A stretch of 64,000 nt of DNA from Lewinellaceae bacterium (lineage in GTDB: Bacteria > Bacteroidota > Bacteroidia > Chitinophagales > Saprospiraceae). The DNA lies in assembly GCA_020636105.1 (NCBI GenBank), contig JACJYL010000001.1:682001-746000 (forward strand), read 5' to 3'. Under the pieces are notes generated by a model that was not told the origin of the DNA, did no database searches, and saw nothing but the letters and a program-made list of their open reading frames with translations. Made by a program: the position numbers and the translations under genes. Positions 18,644-26,738 of this stretch are shown piece after piece. Numbering within the stretch: position 1 is the first letter of the stretch; the number at the start of each line of letters is the position of its first letter.

Positions 18644-19996
18644 TCATTCATTTTCCTCATCCAGCTCACTCCCCTCCTCCAGTAAGTCTTTTGGCAAATT
18701 TTTAGAGGCCCGGGCGCCCAACATTTTAATCTTTTCGGCCCGGCCAATTAGCGTATCTCCGAATTTTTTAGATTCTGTGAGTTTATTCATAGCCCCCTGG
18801 TAAGCTCCCTGGGCCTGGTCGAGCCGCAGACCAATATCTTTAAGGTCGTCCACAAAGGCACAAAATTTATCGTATAACATCCCGCTCTGGCGGGCGATCT
18901 CCAATACGTTTTTCGTTTGTTTTTCCTGCTTCCAAATATAGGAAACTGTTCTCATGGTAGCCAAAAGCGTTGAGGTGGTTACAATGACTATATTTTTATC
19001 CAGGGCGTCCAGAAAAAGGTGTGAATCTTGTTGCAAAGCAAGGGCAAGAGCACTTTCAATGGGCACAAAGAGCAAAAGGTAATCAGGAGAATTGATTTGG
19101 TATAATTGCTCATAATTCTTGCCGTTCAGATCCTTGACATGCCGACGCAGGCTGTCCACATGGGCTTTGAGATGTTTTGACTTGTCGGGCTCATCCGAAG
19201 CTTCACAATAATTTTGATAGGCAGTAAGAGAAACCTTGGAATCGAGAATGAGTTGTTTGCCCCCGGGCATATTGATGATAAAATCAGGTCTTTTCTGATT
19301 GCCATCCTGGTCGGCAAAAGAACTTTGGGTATGGTAATGAATGTCTTTATTGAGACCGGATTTTTCCAGGAGCATTTCGAGCTGGAGTTCTCCCCAGTCC
19401 CCCTGCGTTTTGCTGTCGCCTTTGAGTGCAGTGGCCAGGTTGTTGGCATCCGTACTCAACTGCTGGTTCAGGGCGCGAAGGTGTTCGATTTCCGTTTTTA
19501 GTGAAACCCGGTCTTTGGTTTCTAAAAGGAATCGTTTTTCCACATTGTCTTCAAAGGTTTTTATTTTTTCCCGGAGCGGGTTCAGGATATCACTTAACTG
19601 ACGGTGATTGTTTTCCATGAATTTAAGGCTCTTTTCCTCCAGAAGTTTGTTGGAAATGTTCTCAAATTCTACACGCGCCTGCTTTTGAAGCGCCTCCATC
19701 TCCTGCATTTGCTGGGCAAGTTTTTCCTGAAGATGTTTCGCCGACTGGTTTTCAGCGGCCAGGGAAGCGGTCAGCTCTTTTATTTCCTGGTCTCTTTCTG
19801 CCAGGTCTTCTTTCAACAGATCTGCCTGCATCTGGAGACTTTCATGGATCTGCCTCAATACGTAATCTTTGTCCAGCTCGGACTTACTCACGGCATTCAC
19901 CCGCAAATTGATTTTGGCATAAAACCATACTAAGGCCCCGCCTAAAAACAAACCAATGAGTAAATAGAGTATTCCCAACAATAAAGGGTCTTGCAT
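18644..19996 (-). CDS. rmuC: DNA recombination protein RmuC
   Basis: 450 residues. An N-terminal membrane anchor (about 6-26, GILYLLIGLFLGGALVWFY) is followed by a long coiled coil (about 45-190) and the RmuC nuclease-like domain: GDSKTQGDWGELQLEMLLEKSGL (about 193-215), RPDFIINMPGGKQLILDSKVSL (about 236-257; the D and the D-x-K are PD-(D/E)xK-like), then FVPIESALALALQ and ATMRTVSYIWKQEKQ. The family limits DNA inversion or rearrangement at repeats; the mechanism is not firmly known. The start at 19996 places the anchor correctly. It is 80 bp upstream of the AAA+ ATPase gene and may be co-transcribed with it. Confidence 0.93.
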   Translation of the reverse strand: MQDPLLLGILYLLIGLFLGGALVWFYAKINLRVNAVSKSELDKDYVLRQIHESLQMQADLLKEDLAERDQEIKELTASLAAENQSAKHLQEKLAQQMQEMEALQKQARVEFENISNKLLEEKSLKFMENNHRQLSDILNPLREKIKTFEDNVEKRFLLETKDRVSLKTEIEHLRALNQQLSTDANNLATALKGDSKTQGDWGELQLEMLLEKSGLNKDIHYHTQSSFADQDGNQKRPDFIINMPGGKQLILDSKVSLTAYQNYCEASDEPDKSKHLKAHVDSLRRHVKDLNGKNYEQLYQINSPDYLLLFVPIESALALALQQDSHLFLDALDKNIVIVTTSTLLATMRTVSYIWKQEKQTKNVLEIARQSGMLYDKFCAFVDDLKDIGLRLDQAQGAYQGAMNKLTESKKFGDTLIGRAEKIKMLGARASKNLPKDLLEEGSELDEENE

Positions 19997-20054
19997 AAAG
20001 CATCGTTTTTGTTGCTTTCAAAGTTAACAAAAAAATGCGTTACTTACCCCTTTA

Positions 20055-20270
20055 TCATTCTTTTGATGAAACCTTTTTTTCAGGAATTTGGCAATTCCCC
20101 CCCATGCAGGCCCCACAGGCGACGTTAAATACCCCCTGGTAAAGGAATATTCCACCAATGATTATTGACAATGCAAATCCAGTGACTATCCCGTCGATCA
20201 AGATTACGCCCCCGATAACCACTCTGAGCACTCTGAAAAAGGTCCAGTCATTTAACAATAATTCTTTCAT
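20055..20270 (-). CDS. Small membrane protein, DUF2892/YgaP-like
   Basis: I place the start at 20270, giving 71 residues; the frame continues 33 codons upstream but that part looks non-coding. Two membrane segments (about 12-30 and 32-50, rich in GG and I/V) are followed by a cysteine pair and GGNC (CGACMGGNC). This resembles the small YgaP-like DUF2892 inner-membrane proteins often found next to sulfur-transfer genes, though no rhodanese is present here. It is convergent with nothing and faces rmuC in the same direction with a 58-bp gap. Confidence 0.65.
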   Translation of the reverse strand: MKELLLNDWTFFRVLRVVIGGVILIDGIVTGFALSIIIGGIFLYQGVFNVACGACMGGNCQIPEKKVSSKE

Positions 20271-20406
20271 AATTATTTTTTGGCTTTGTTTAACCCAAGG
20301 TTCAAATGTATGAGTATTTATCCCTAACCTTACGTGACCAGCATCACAAAAGTGTCGGTTTTGCTTCATTAAGGGTTGAATTTTTAAAGTTTGCCGAAAA
20401 AGTCTT

Positions 20407-20414
20407 TATTTTTG
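20407..20414 (+). promoter_or_regulatory. Possible -7 promoter element for the deiminase gene
   Basis: TATTTTTG matches TAnnTTTG and lies 26 bp before the ATG. A TTTG at 20390-20393 is closer than the usual -33 spacing, so the support is partial. Confidence 0.4.
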
Positions 20415-20439
20415 GCAACAATTAAAAAATAACGGACGG

Positions 20440-22209
20440 ATGAAAAAATATTTATTACTCATTTTTACCATTTTATCTGCATTTTCTATTCAGGCCCAAC
20501 AGGAGCCGGAACGAATTTTACCCCGTGGTTTTGCCAAAGGGGAAGAGGCGCAAATGCGTGATTACATCCAGTCGGTTCATCTTGAAAAAAATGTCAACTG
20601 CATCACTACAGCTCCTGAGCAAACACCCCGGTCTATGGCAGAATGGGAAGAATTACAGGCTGTGGTTATAACCTGGACTTCTTACAATGCAATTCTCACG
20701 GAAATTGTCAGGCACGCCAAAGAAGAGGTGGAGGTCATTATCGTTTGCTCCAACCCGGCCCTGGTAAAAAACACCCTGGGAGGAGCCGGTATTGACTGGA
20801 CTACCAACATAACCTTTGTTCAGGATGAATTCAATTCCGTATGGGTTCGTGATTACGGCCCAAATACCATTTATCTGAATGAGGTAGAATCCCTTGCGTT
20901 TGTCGATTGGATTTACAATCGCCCCAGGCCCAAGGACGATGTGATTCCGGAGGCCATTGCAGAAACGCTGGGGCTTGATATTTACTGCACGACCCAACTT
21001 CCTACTGACCTAGTTCATACCGGTGGCAATTATATGTCTGACGGAATGGGGACTGCTTTTTCTTCCAACCTGGTTTTAGATGAAAATGGCCCGAATAATA
21101 CCTGGGGCATTAGCAATCATTCCGAAGAAGAAGTAGAGCAGATCATGTTTGACTTTATGGGAATACAGACCTACCCGAAAATGACCAATCTCCCTTTTGA
21201 CGGCATCCACCACATCGATATGCACATGAAATTGCTCGATGAAGAACGTATCCTGGTGGGACAATATCCTGAAGGCATTGCCGATGGCCCCCAGATAGAA
21301 GCCAATATTGAATACATCCTCAATAATTTCGTTACCGCTTATGGCAATCCTTTTGAAATTATTCGAGTACCTATGCCTCCTGAAAACGGAGCTTTCCCTA
21401 ACACCAACGGTGATTATCGCACTTATGCCAACGCCATTTTTCTCAATAAAACCATCCTGGTGCCCACCTACGAGGAACAATTTGACACCACAGGGCTCAG
21501 AATCTGGGAAGAGGCGATGCCTGGTTATAACATCGTAGGCATCAATTGTAACCAGATCATCCCCGCGAGCGGAGCCATCCACTGTATTACTAAGGAGGTA
21601 GGCGTAAATGCCCCCCTGCTGATCAACCACGAGCAGGTTCGCGAAGGATGCCTGGGAGAATCCACCTATGTTGCGGCAACCATGAAACACAAGTCGGGCA
21701 TATCCTGGGCGAAGGTGCATTATACCACTGATATCAATTCCGGTTATTTGTCGATGGATATGGTTTATGCAGACAACGATACCTGGGAAGCCGATTTGCC
21801 GGCGATAAGTGAGGAAACGACCTTGTATTATTATTTTGAAGCTGAGGCCAATGATGGCAAAACCATGGTGCGGCCCATTACAGCACCCCAGGGTTATTTT
21901 GACTTTGGTATTAAAAACTGTAATGTTGGTACTGAGGATATTACCCTGGGATATACACAATTACTTGCTGCTTTTCCAAACCCCGCTTCAGCCATTACCT
22001 GTATTCCTGTGGAAAGTCAAAGTGCTGTAGAAGCATCCATTGAATTGACCGATGTACTAGGACGCAGGATCATGAATATTTTCGAGGGTAAGATTGCTGC
22101 AGGTACTTCAAAATATTTTATCGATGCTTCCTATCTTGAATCAGGGGTTTACTTCATAACCCTTAAATCAGGGGGAGCCTCACTGGTTCAAAGCCTTGTG
22201 GTAAAATAG
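20440..22209 (+). CDS. T9SS-secreted arginine/agmatine deiminase family enzyme
   Basis: 589 residues. Signal peptide 1-20 (FSIQAQ). The deiminase fold spans about 60-390 with the expected catalytic set: WVRDYGP (Asp138), HIDMH (His258, Asp260) and ASGAIHCIT (Cys382), as in agmatine deiminase and Porphyromonas peptidylarginine deiminase. An Ig-like domain (about 405-492) and a T9SS type A domain (about 505-589; AFPNPAS, then GVYFITL) follow. Cytoplasmic agmatine deiminases have neither. The domain order signal-deiminase-Ig-CTD is that of the secreted P. gingivalis enzyme that citrullinates proteins, so peptide or protein citrullination outside the cell is a reasonable inference, but substrate choice cannot be read here. 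Codons 554-589 are duplicated at 25625-25735. Confidence 0.88.
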   Translation: MKKYLLLIFTILSAFSIQAQQEPERILPRGFAKGEEAQMRDYIQSVHLEKNVNCITTAPEQTPRSMAEWEELQAVVITWTSYNAILTEIVRHAKEEVEVIIVCSNPALVKNTLGGAGIDWTTNITFVQDEFNSVWVRDYGPNTIYLNEVESLAFVDWIYNRPRPKDDVIPEAIAETLGLDIYCTTQLPTDLVHTGGNYMSDGMGTAFSSNLVLDENGPNNTWGISNHSEEEVEQIMFDFMGIQTYPKMTNLPFDGIHHIDMHMKLLDEERILVGQYPEGIADGPQIEANIEYILNNFVTAYGNPFEIIRVPMPPENGAFPNTNGDYRTYANAIFLNKTILVPTYEEQFDTTGLRIWEEAMPGYNIVGINCNQIIPASGAIHCITKEVGVNAPLLINHEQVREGCLGESTYVAATMKHKSGISWAKVHYTTDINSGYLSMDMVYADNDTWEADLPAISEETTLYYYFEAEANDGKTMVRPITAPQGYFDFGIKNCNVGTEDITLGYTQLLAAFPNPASAITCIPVESQSAVEASIELTDVLGRRIMNIFEGKIAAGTSKYFIDASYLESGVYFITLKSGGASLVQSLVVK

Positions 22210-22226
22210 ACCATTTTGGTGGGTCA

Positions 22227-22268
22227 GGTCACCCCGTCTAGCTCCATCCCAAAGGGGTAATAAAGCTT
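22227..22268 (-). pseudogene. RHS core remnant
   Basis: On the minus strand this 42-bp stretch reads KLYYPFGMELDGVT, the same peptide as residues 18-31 of the RHS fragment at 23228-24175. It is cut off at both ends, beginning 17 bp after the deiminase stop codon. Confidence 0.75.
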
Positions 22269-22363
22269 TTAAAAAGGCAAAAGGCTAAAAAATATGAGAA
22301 AGAACTTTTACTTTTCAGGTTTGGTAAATTTAAGGGATTATAGGTTGCGGTCAAAATGTGAAG

Positions 22364-22546
22364 GCAAAAAGCCCGGCGTGCGGCCAGGCTTTTTGTTTTC
22401 GTTTCAGTGTCTGTGTATTTTATAAGGCCCAGATTCACCTGGCTTTAGATCGGCTGCAAGCCTTGCAAGCATAGTCCGCTTAAGCGATGACGCTTAAACG
22501 ATCGACCTTTTTTATTTTTTGGTCGATATGCTTTGGCCATCAGGGG
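22364..22546. repeat. R element 1 (palindromic RHS-associated repeat)
   Basis: Starts with a terminator-like hairpin (AAAAAGCC...GGCTTTTT), then TCTGTGTATTTT, a CTGG/CCAG-rich hairpin, CGCTTAAGCGATGACGCTTAA and ATCGACC-(T-rich)-GGTCGAT, and ends GGCCATCAGGGG. The same order recurs at 40081, 43557, 44306-44491, 45691 and 45952. It lies between the RHS remnant and the spacer before the orphan RHS tip. Confidence 0.8.
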
Positions 22547-22860
22547 AAACAGATGAGGATTGATCTTCTCATTCATTAGCACTTTTTCATAGAATTTTAA
22601 TCTGCATTTTAGCACCGCAGGTCAAGAGCAATTTGGATGACAACTCGGTTGGCGTCCAAATTGCAATCTTGCATATTGAGTTGAGGAAAGAATAACCTAT
22701 CGGACATTTTGATGTTTTGAATAAATGTCCGATAGAATTCATTCATAAAAACAGTTTAAAACCAAAAATAACACAGCCCATAATGGACGCGATTACAGTC
22801 ATGCTCCCATAGCTCGCACTTAACGTATCGCTTGGCCATTATGAAGCCATGTATAAAGCA
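22547..22860. other. Non-coding spacer with two perfect inverted repeats
   Basis: GCAATTTGGA/TCCAAATTGC (22628-22637 and 22655-22664) and CTATCGGACATTT/AAATGTCCGATAG (22697-22709 and 22723-22735) form clean hairpins. No credible gene is seen. The hairpins are not part of the R consensus. Confidence 0.6.
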
Positions 22861-22972
22861 GAAAGCCCGGCACAAAGCCAGGCTCCCTAAGTAATAAATA
22901 ATCTTATTTCCAAATACATCTGGATTCTTTGTCACGGCAGGTTTTTTCGCTACCATGCTTCATCAATCATGA
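22861..22972. repeat. Degenerate R element
   Basis: Begins AAGCCCGGCACAAAGCCAGGCT, broken here as AAGCCCGG and AGCCAGGCT, like the first hairpin of the R elements, and ends TACCATGCTTCATCAATCATGAG, whose CATGCTTC and CATCA parts match the R tail. The middle is lost or diverged. It abuts the stop codon of the 74-residue gene, as the other R copies abut partner genes. Confidence 0.5.
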
Positions 22973-22975
22973 GAT

Positions 22976-23200
22976 TCAATAATCATGTTGTGTACTATCA
23001 ATAAGTTCAAGAAGTTGGTTTTTTATTGAATCTTGAGGGTTTACTCCATTCGATAACCATTCCTTATTTGCATTTCTAACGCCCTCTATTGTTTTTACAG
23101 TAGCTCGACCAAATCCAATTCCCAGATGGTAATAAAATGCAAACATTAGGATTAATAAAATCGAAGCCATCCCAATTATTAGTTTTACTTTTTTTTTCAA
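22976..23200 (-). CDS. Small single-span membrane protein, candidate RHS partner/immunity
   Basis: 74 residues with one membrane segment (about 7-26, LIIGMASILLILMFAFYY) and a charged C-terminal tail. I recognise no family. It starts 27 bp after the stop of the orphan RHS tip on the same strand, the position at which immunity genes are found behind RHS tips. Other tip fragments in this window are also followed by one small membrane or exported protein. The immunity role is inferred from position only. A degenerate R element follows directly. Confidence 0.55.
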   Translation of the reverse strand: MKKKVKLIIGMASILLILMFAFYYHLGIGFGRATVKTIEGVRNANKEWLSNGVNPQDSIKNQLLELIDSTQHDY

Positions 23201-23227
23201 AACAAATTCAATTTAAAGGTTTATAAA

Positions 23228-24175
23228 TTATAGCCCTGCTTTTTTTAATTCAATGACTGAAGGGAGTTTACCTTCGTAATAAGTATCTTTTTGTAACTCT
23301 TTTTGATTCGTATAACTTACAACAACTTTTCCAGTAAATTCCATATCATCATTTCCAAATTCTACATCATCAAATTGGCCCCTATATATGCTTGTAAATT
23401 TGCGATCATATGACTGTCCTTCAGCATTTATTGCTTGCCCTTTTGAACCATCATAGTCATATAGCCCTGTCAAAATATCTTGATCAATTAATTCATTTAC
23501 ACTTCTTAAGAGGAATTCCATATAGTAATTGAAACGGTGATCTTCGGAACTTAAAGAAAGTCCTTCTTCAACACTACTTGGAGTAAAAGCTTTTATCGCT
23601 TTATTAATTCCAATTCTGGCAGCCCATTTTGGAATGACTAATCCACTAGGTCTATCAGCCTCAAAAAACATCTTACCAAAATCAATTTGGGCTTTATTTG
23701 ACTTATATCCATCTTCTTTTGAATATGTACCAGACACTCCTCCGAGCCCTTCTAAAGCAATGCTATAACTAAAACTATAATTGTTACCGATATCTATACT
23801 CGCTTTACCGGCTACTCTATTCGAAGTTTCTCCTATTTTAATATATCCAGCAATATTAAAACTCACTTTCTGCAAACCCCAAAGATCAATATGCCCAATC
23901 GGTTCATTCTCTGCATAATTAAACGGACTAACGTGAGCGAACTTCTCCGCAATTGGATCGACCCCAGTAAATCTACCTATTACCGGATCATAATGCCTGA
24001 ACCTGAATTCATACCACCCAGTCCCCTCATGCCACTCCTTATCATTAAACAGCCTTTTGAGCATTGGAGCTGTAGTATCCGGCGTTACCCCGTCTAGTTC
24101 CATCCCAAACGGATAATAAAGCTTCTTCAAGAGCACCTCCCGATGGTCGCTGCTTTCAGCCTTATCCTGTCCCAT
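23228..24175 (-). CDS. Orphan RHS core fragment with C-terminal tip domain
   Basis: 315 residues. Residues 18-100 are the RHS repeat-associated core end (YYPFGMELDGV, GWYEFRFRHYDPVIGRFTGVDPIAEKF, FNYAENEPIGHIDLWG). Residues 101-315 are a variable tip I do not recognise, with alternating beta strands and a lysine-rich end. The N-terminal YD-repeat shell is missing, so this is a displaced C-terminal module rather than a full RHS protein. The start ATG and first codons lie inside the left end of the insertion sequence; without the insertion the frame is closed by two TGA codons a few codons upstream. The transposase stop is 3 bp before this ATG, so translation could be coupled. A 74-residue membrane protein follows. 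Confidence 0.75.
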   Translation of the reverse strand: MGQDKAESSDHREVLLKKLYYPFGMELDGVTPDTTAPMLKRLFNDKEWHEGTGWYEFRFRHYDPVIGRFTGVDPIAEKFAHVSPFNYAENEPIGHIDLWGLQKVSFNIAGYIKIGETSNRVAGKASIDIGNNYSFSYSIALEGLGGVSGTYSKEDGYKSNKAQIDFGKMFFEADRPSGLVIPKWAARIGINKAIKAFTPSSVEEGLSLSSEDHRFNYYMEFLLRSVNELIDQDILTGLYDYDGSKGQAINAEGQSYDRKFTSIYRGQFDDVEFGNDDMEFTGKVVVSYTNQKELQKDTYYEGKLPSVIELKKAGL

Positions 24176-25584
24176 AAATCATGGCGGTTTAGTTTTCAGC
24201 ATATAACCTAATTTCATGGCTCGTAGTAATTTTAAACTTTGCCATAATAATTTTTCTCCAGGCAAAGGTTGAACTTTTGATTTTGCAAAACCTGATAAAG
24301 AACCTAAGGCTAAAATAAAATCTGTTACTGTTTTTATTTTTACTCCAGTATATTGTTTCAAAATTTCAATTTCAATTGTATCAAAGACCTCTGCTGCTAT
24401 TGCATTGGGCTTAGCTTTCCCTATATATGCTAACCACAATAGCTGCCAGGCGACTAAAGAACAAACTTCTAAAGCATGTTTTAACCTAATGAAAACATCA
24501 AATTGCAAACGCTCCACTTTTAACCCTGATTTGAGTACTAAATGAAACCGTTCGATAGGCCAGCGTAAAACATAAAAATGTAATACTTCATATGCCTCAT
24601 CAAAATTATTTACTTCTAAAGTCGTCAATAAATACCATTCAACAGGTGATTTTATTCCTTCCTTTTCTATTTCTTTAACATGGACTAATGTTAAGGAATG
24701 GGTTTTACCTTTTTTATGATAAGCAGGGGGATATTCTATTTTTGCTACTCGAAGGGATAACTGCGCCTTCCTTTTTTTTCTGTTTTTTTGACGAGGAATG
24801 GTTACTTCTAGCTTCCCTAATTCTTCTACCAATTCTGGGATTTTTGATACTTTAGTTTTATTTCCCTTATAAAAAATATTGCGATTAAGGTGTTGTGCTC
24901 GAATTAAAAGTTCAATCGACTGTTTTCGTGACCATGAAAAATGTTCATAAAAATCAGCCTCCCTGTCTCCAACTACAATTACCTGGCCGTGATAGTCCTC
25001 AAACCATTCATTAACCCAGTTTTTTGTTCGAATCCATTTGAAACTTTCCTTTTCTTGTATTGAATAGTTATGGTTTTTCTTCTTTCTCCCTGAAGCTCTA
25101 GGAGCCCAAATATATTGACCAATCAATCCTAATGGCTCTGCTTCTGTAGTCAGAACCATCGCAGAATGAATATTTAGCCCTTTTGTATTTTTTCCACCAA
25201 GACCACCAAGACCTTTAGTGCTTTTGTGGCTACTATAATTCAAATCAGCTGTATCCTCAATTACTAAAATCCGGTTGTGATTTTTACACCGCTCTAGCGT
25301 TTTGTGCCGATGCCCAAGTTGAATATCAATTGATTCTTCTTTTGAAAAAAGACGATGTGCTGATTTTCTCACGACTTCTCCACATGCAGATGAAAAAGAA
25401 TGTTCTGGCTTCTCTTGCAAAGAATGGCACATCTTTACCAAGTTTGATCGAAAACGTTCATCAGGTAATTTTGAATACTCGAGTTCTTCGCTCCAAAATT
25501 CTAAACTAGCCGTATTTTTATGCATAATAAACACTTGTATTTGACATAAAAATAAACTTTTTTAAATTTATGGGACAGGATAAG
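24161..25584 (-). mobile_element. IS4-family (IS50-like) insertion sequence, complete
   Basis: 1424 bp. The ends are perfect 19-bp inverted repeats starting CTTATCCTGTCCCATAAAT. A 9-bp direct repeat GCTTTCAGC flanks both sides (24152-24160 and 25585-25593), the target duplication length typical of the IS50 group. One transposase gene fills the element. The target was an RHS-array repeat also present at 43437 and 45571. Confidence 0.93.
24179..25534 (-). CDS. IS4-family transposase (Tn5/IS50-like)
   Basis: 451 residues, full length for the group. The DDE residues sit in VIEDTADLNYS, VVGDREADFYEHF and the YREK signature Y-x2-R-x3-E-x6-K in YVLRWPIERFHLVLK. The N-terminus (EFWSEELEYSKLPDERFRSNLVKM) resembles the Tn5 DNA-binding domain, and the C-terminal part has the helical LxxGxLxGF region. 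It inserts the element by cut-and-paste with 9-bp duplications. The frame is intact, with no sign of decay, so the element may be active. The stop overlaps the edge of the right-hand inverted repeat as the gene is read. Confidence 0.93.
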   Translation of the reverse strand: MFIMHKNTASLEFWSEELEYSKLPDERFRSNLVKMCHSLQEKPEHSFSSACGEVVRKSAHRLFSKEESIDIQLGHRHKTLERCKNHNRILVIEDTADLNYSSHKSTKGLGGLGGKNTKGLNIHSAMVLTTEAEPLGLIGQYIWAPRASGRKKKNHNYSIQEKESFKWIRTKNWVNEWFEDYHGQVIVVGDREADFYEHFSWSRKQSIELLIRAQHLNRNIFYKGNKTKVSKIPELVEELGKLEVTIPRQKNRKKRKAQLSLRVAKIEYPPAYHKKGKTHSLTLVHVKEIEKEGIKSPVEWYLLTTLEVNNFDEAYEVLHFYVLRWPIERFHLVLKSGLKVERLQFDVFIRLKHALEVCSLVAWQLLWLAYIGKAKPNAIAAEVFDTIEIEILKQYTGVKIKTVTDFILALGSLSGFAKSKVQPLPGEKLLWQSLKLLRAMKLGYMLKTKPP

Positions 25585-25623
25585 GCTTTCAGCTTCGACC
25601 CTATACGCTCATCATATCACCCG
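25585..25623. repeat. 39-bp fragment of the RHS-array direct repeat
   Basis: Identical over 39 bp to 43472-43510 and to the matching part of the copy at 45571. It was interrupted by the insertion sequence, whose target duplication is its first 9 bp. Confidence 0.85.
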
Positions 25624-25624
25624 G

Positions 25625-25735
25625 GCAGGTGCTTCAAAATATTTTATCGATGCATCCTATCTTGAATCAGGGGTTTACTTCATAACCCTTAAATCAGGAG
25701 AAGCCTCACTGGTTCAAAGCCTGGTGGTGAAATAG
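25625..25735 (+). pseudogene. Duplicated 3' end of the deiminase gene (T9SS sorting-domain end)
   Basis: 111 bp, same length as and about 95% identical to 22099-22209, including the stop codon. It encodes the last 36 residues of the sorting domain (YLESGVYFITLKSG...). It has no upstream gene body: it joins directly to an RHS-array repeat. The differences from the original are few and mostly silent. Confidence 0.88.
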
Positions 25736-25769
25736 CCAATAAATTGAGTAATGATGCTTGTTTTGGGCA

Positions 25770-26717
25770 TCAAATTGTGATCTTTTTTTCCGCCATCCTT
25801 TGTTTGAACATTGGCAAGGGTTTACTACTGATCAGGTAAACCCCCATGATGACTAAAACGCAACAGGCGATTTTCAACAGGCTGATATCATCTTTATAGG
25901 TATCCACATGCAGCCAAAAAGAATAAATACTTACCACGATGAAGGAAATGGCTGGTTGCAAATAAATATAACTTCCCGATACACTTGGTAAAAGGTGCTT
26001 GGAAGCATAAATATTGAACAGGTAGGCCAGGAAAGTCGGTCCCATTACCACGAAAAAAATAACCAATACCGTACCGGTGGTAAACCCGGCAAAATCAGTT
26101 TCAATAAATTGTTTAATGGCAAAAGGGACCATAAAAACAAACCCAAAGAAGAAGACCCAACTGAGCACCGTAATGGGCTTATATTTCTTCATCAGCGGTT
26201 TGACAATCACCAGGTAAAAAGAAAAAGCCAGGGAATTCATCAGCACCAAAGAATTGCCCAAAAGCGTTCCGGTTCCTTTTGAGGCTACGCCTGCATAAAT
26301 GAGTAATATGGCCCCCAGCGCACCGACCAATAGACCTGCTATTTTCTGAAAAGTAATTGTTTCTTTAAGCAGGATGGCGCTAATGATTAGAACAAAAACC
26401 GGGGTGGCGGTCATAATGATGGAAGCATCAATGGGAGAAGTAAGGCTGAGTCCGTTAAAAAACAACAATTGGTTGGCAGCCGCTCCTAATAACCCGCACA
26501 ACATGAGCCTGCCCATATCTTTTCTTTCCACCCGTTCATAAAAGAATACCTTGATCATCCAAAACAGGCTGCCTGCACCCGTTATGCGGATAAAAACCAG
26601 GGCCGAGGCCCCTATCTTATCCGGCATAATGCCTTTGGCTATGAGGTAATTGACGCCGTAAATAAAACTTACGGCCAATAAAGCCAGGTGGGCCTTATGG
26701 GTATTGGAAATGTTCAT
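25770..26717 (-). CDS. EamA-family (DMT) transporter
   Basis: 315 residues with ten predicted membrane segments in two EamA repeats (about 8-140 and 152-300), matching the ten-helix drug/metabolite transporter superfamily. Motifs include ALVFIRITGAGSLFW in helix 2 and ASIIMTATPVFVLIISAILLKE in the fourth helix region. Members often export amino acids or other small metabolites. The gene starts 21 bp after kbl, so it is probably the third gene of the threonine-degradation operon; export or import of threonine, glycine or a related metabolite is a reasonable inference but unproven. Confidence 0.88.
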   Translation of the reverse strand: MNISNTHKAHLALLAVSFIYGVNYLIAKGIMPDKIGASALVFIRITGAGSLFWMIKVFFYERVERKDMGRLMLCGLLGAAANQLLFFNGLSLTSPIDASIIMTATPVFVLIISAILLKETITFQKIAGLLVGALGAILLIYAGVASKGTGTLLGNSLVLMNSLAFSFYLVIVKPLMKKYKPITVLSWVFFFGFVFMVPFAIKQFIETDFAGFTTGTVLVIFFVVMGPTFLAYLFNIYASKHLLPSVSGSYIYLQPAISFIVVSIYSFWLHVDTYKDDISLLKIACCVLVIMGVYLISSKPLPMFKQRMAEKKITI

Positions 26718-26738
26718 TATATTATTTTACCCTGGCGG

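Noticed and set aside
22238..22438. 66-codon minus-strand frame across the RHS remnant and R element 1
   Set aside because: It runs through repeat DNA and terminator hairpins and has no protein-like composition.
22756..22956. 66-codon minus-strand frame
   Set aside because: It overlaps the degenerate R element and has no homologous counterpart in the other copies.
25020..25045. GTTCGAAT sequence resembling a tRNA T-loop
   Set aside because: It lies inside the transposase coding sequence and no cloverleaf can be drawn. No tRNA or rRNA gene was found in the window.
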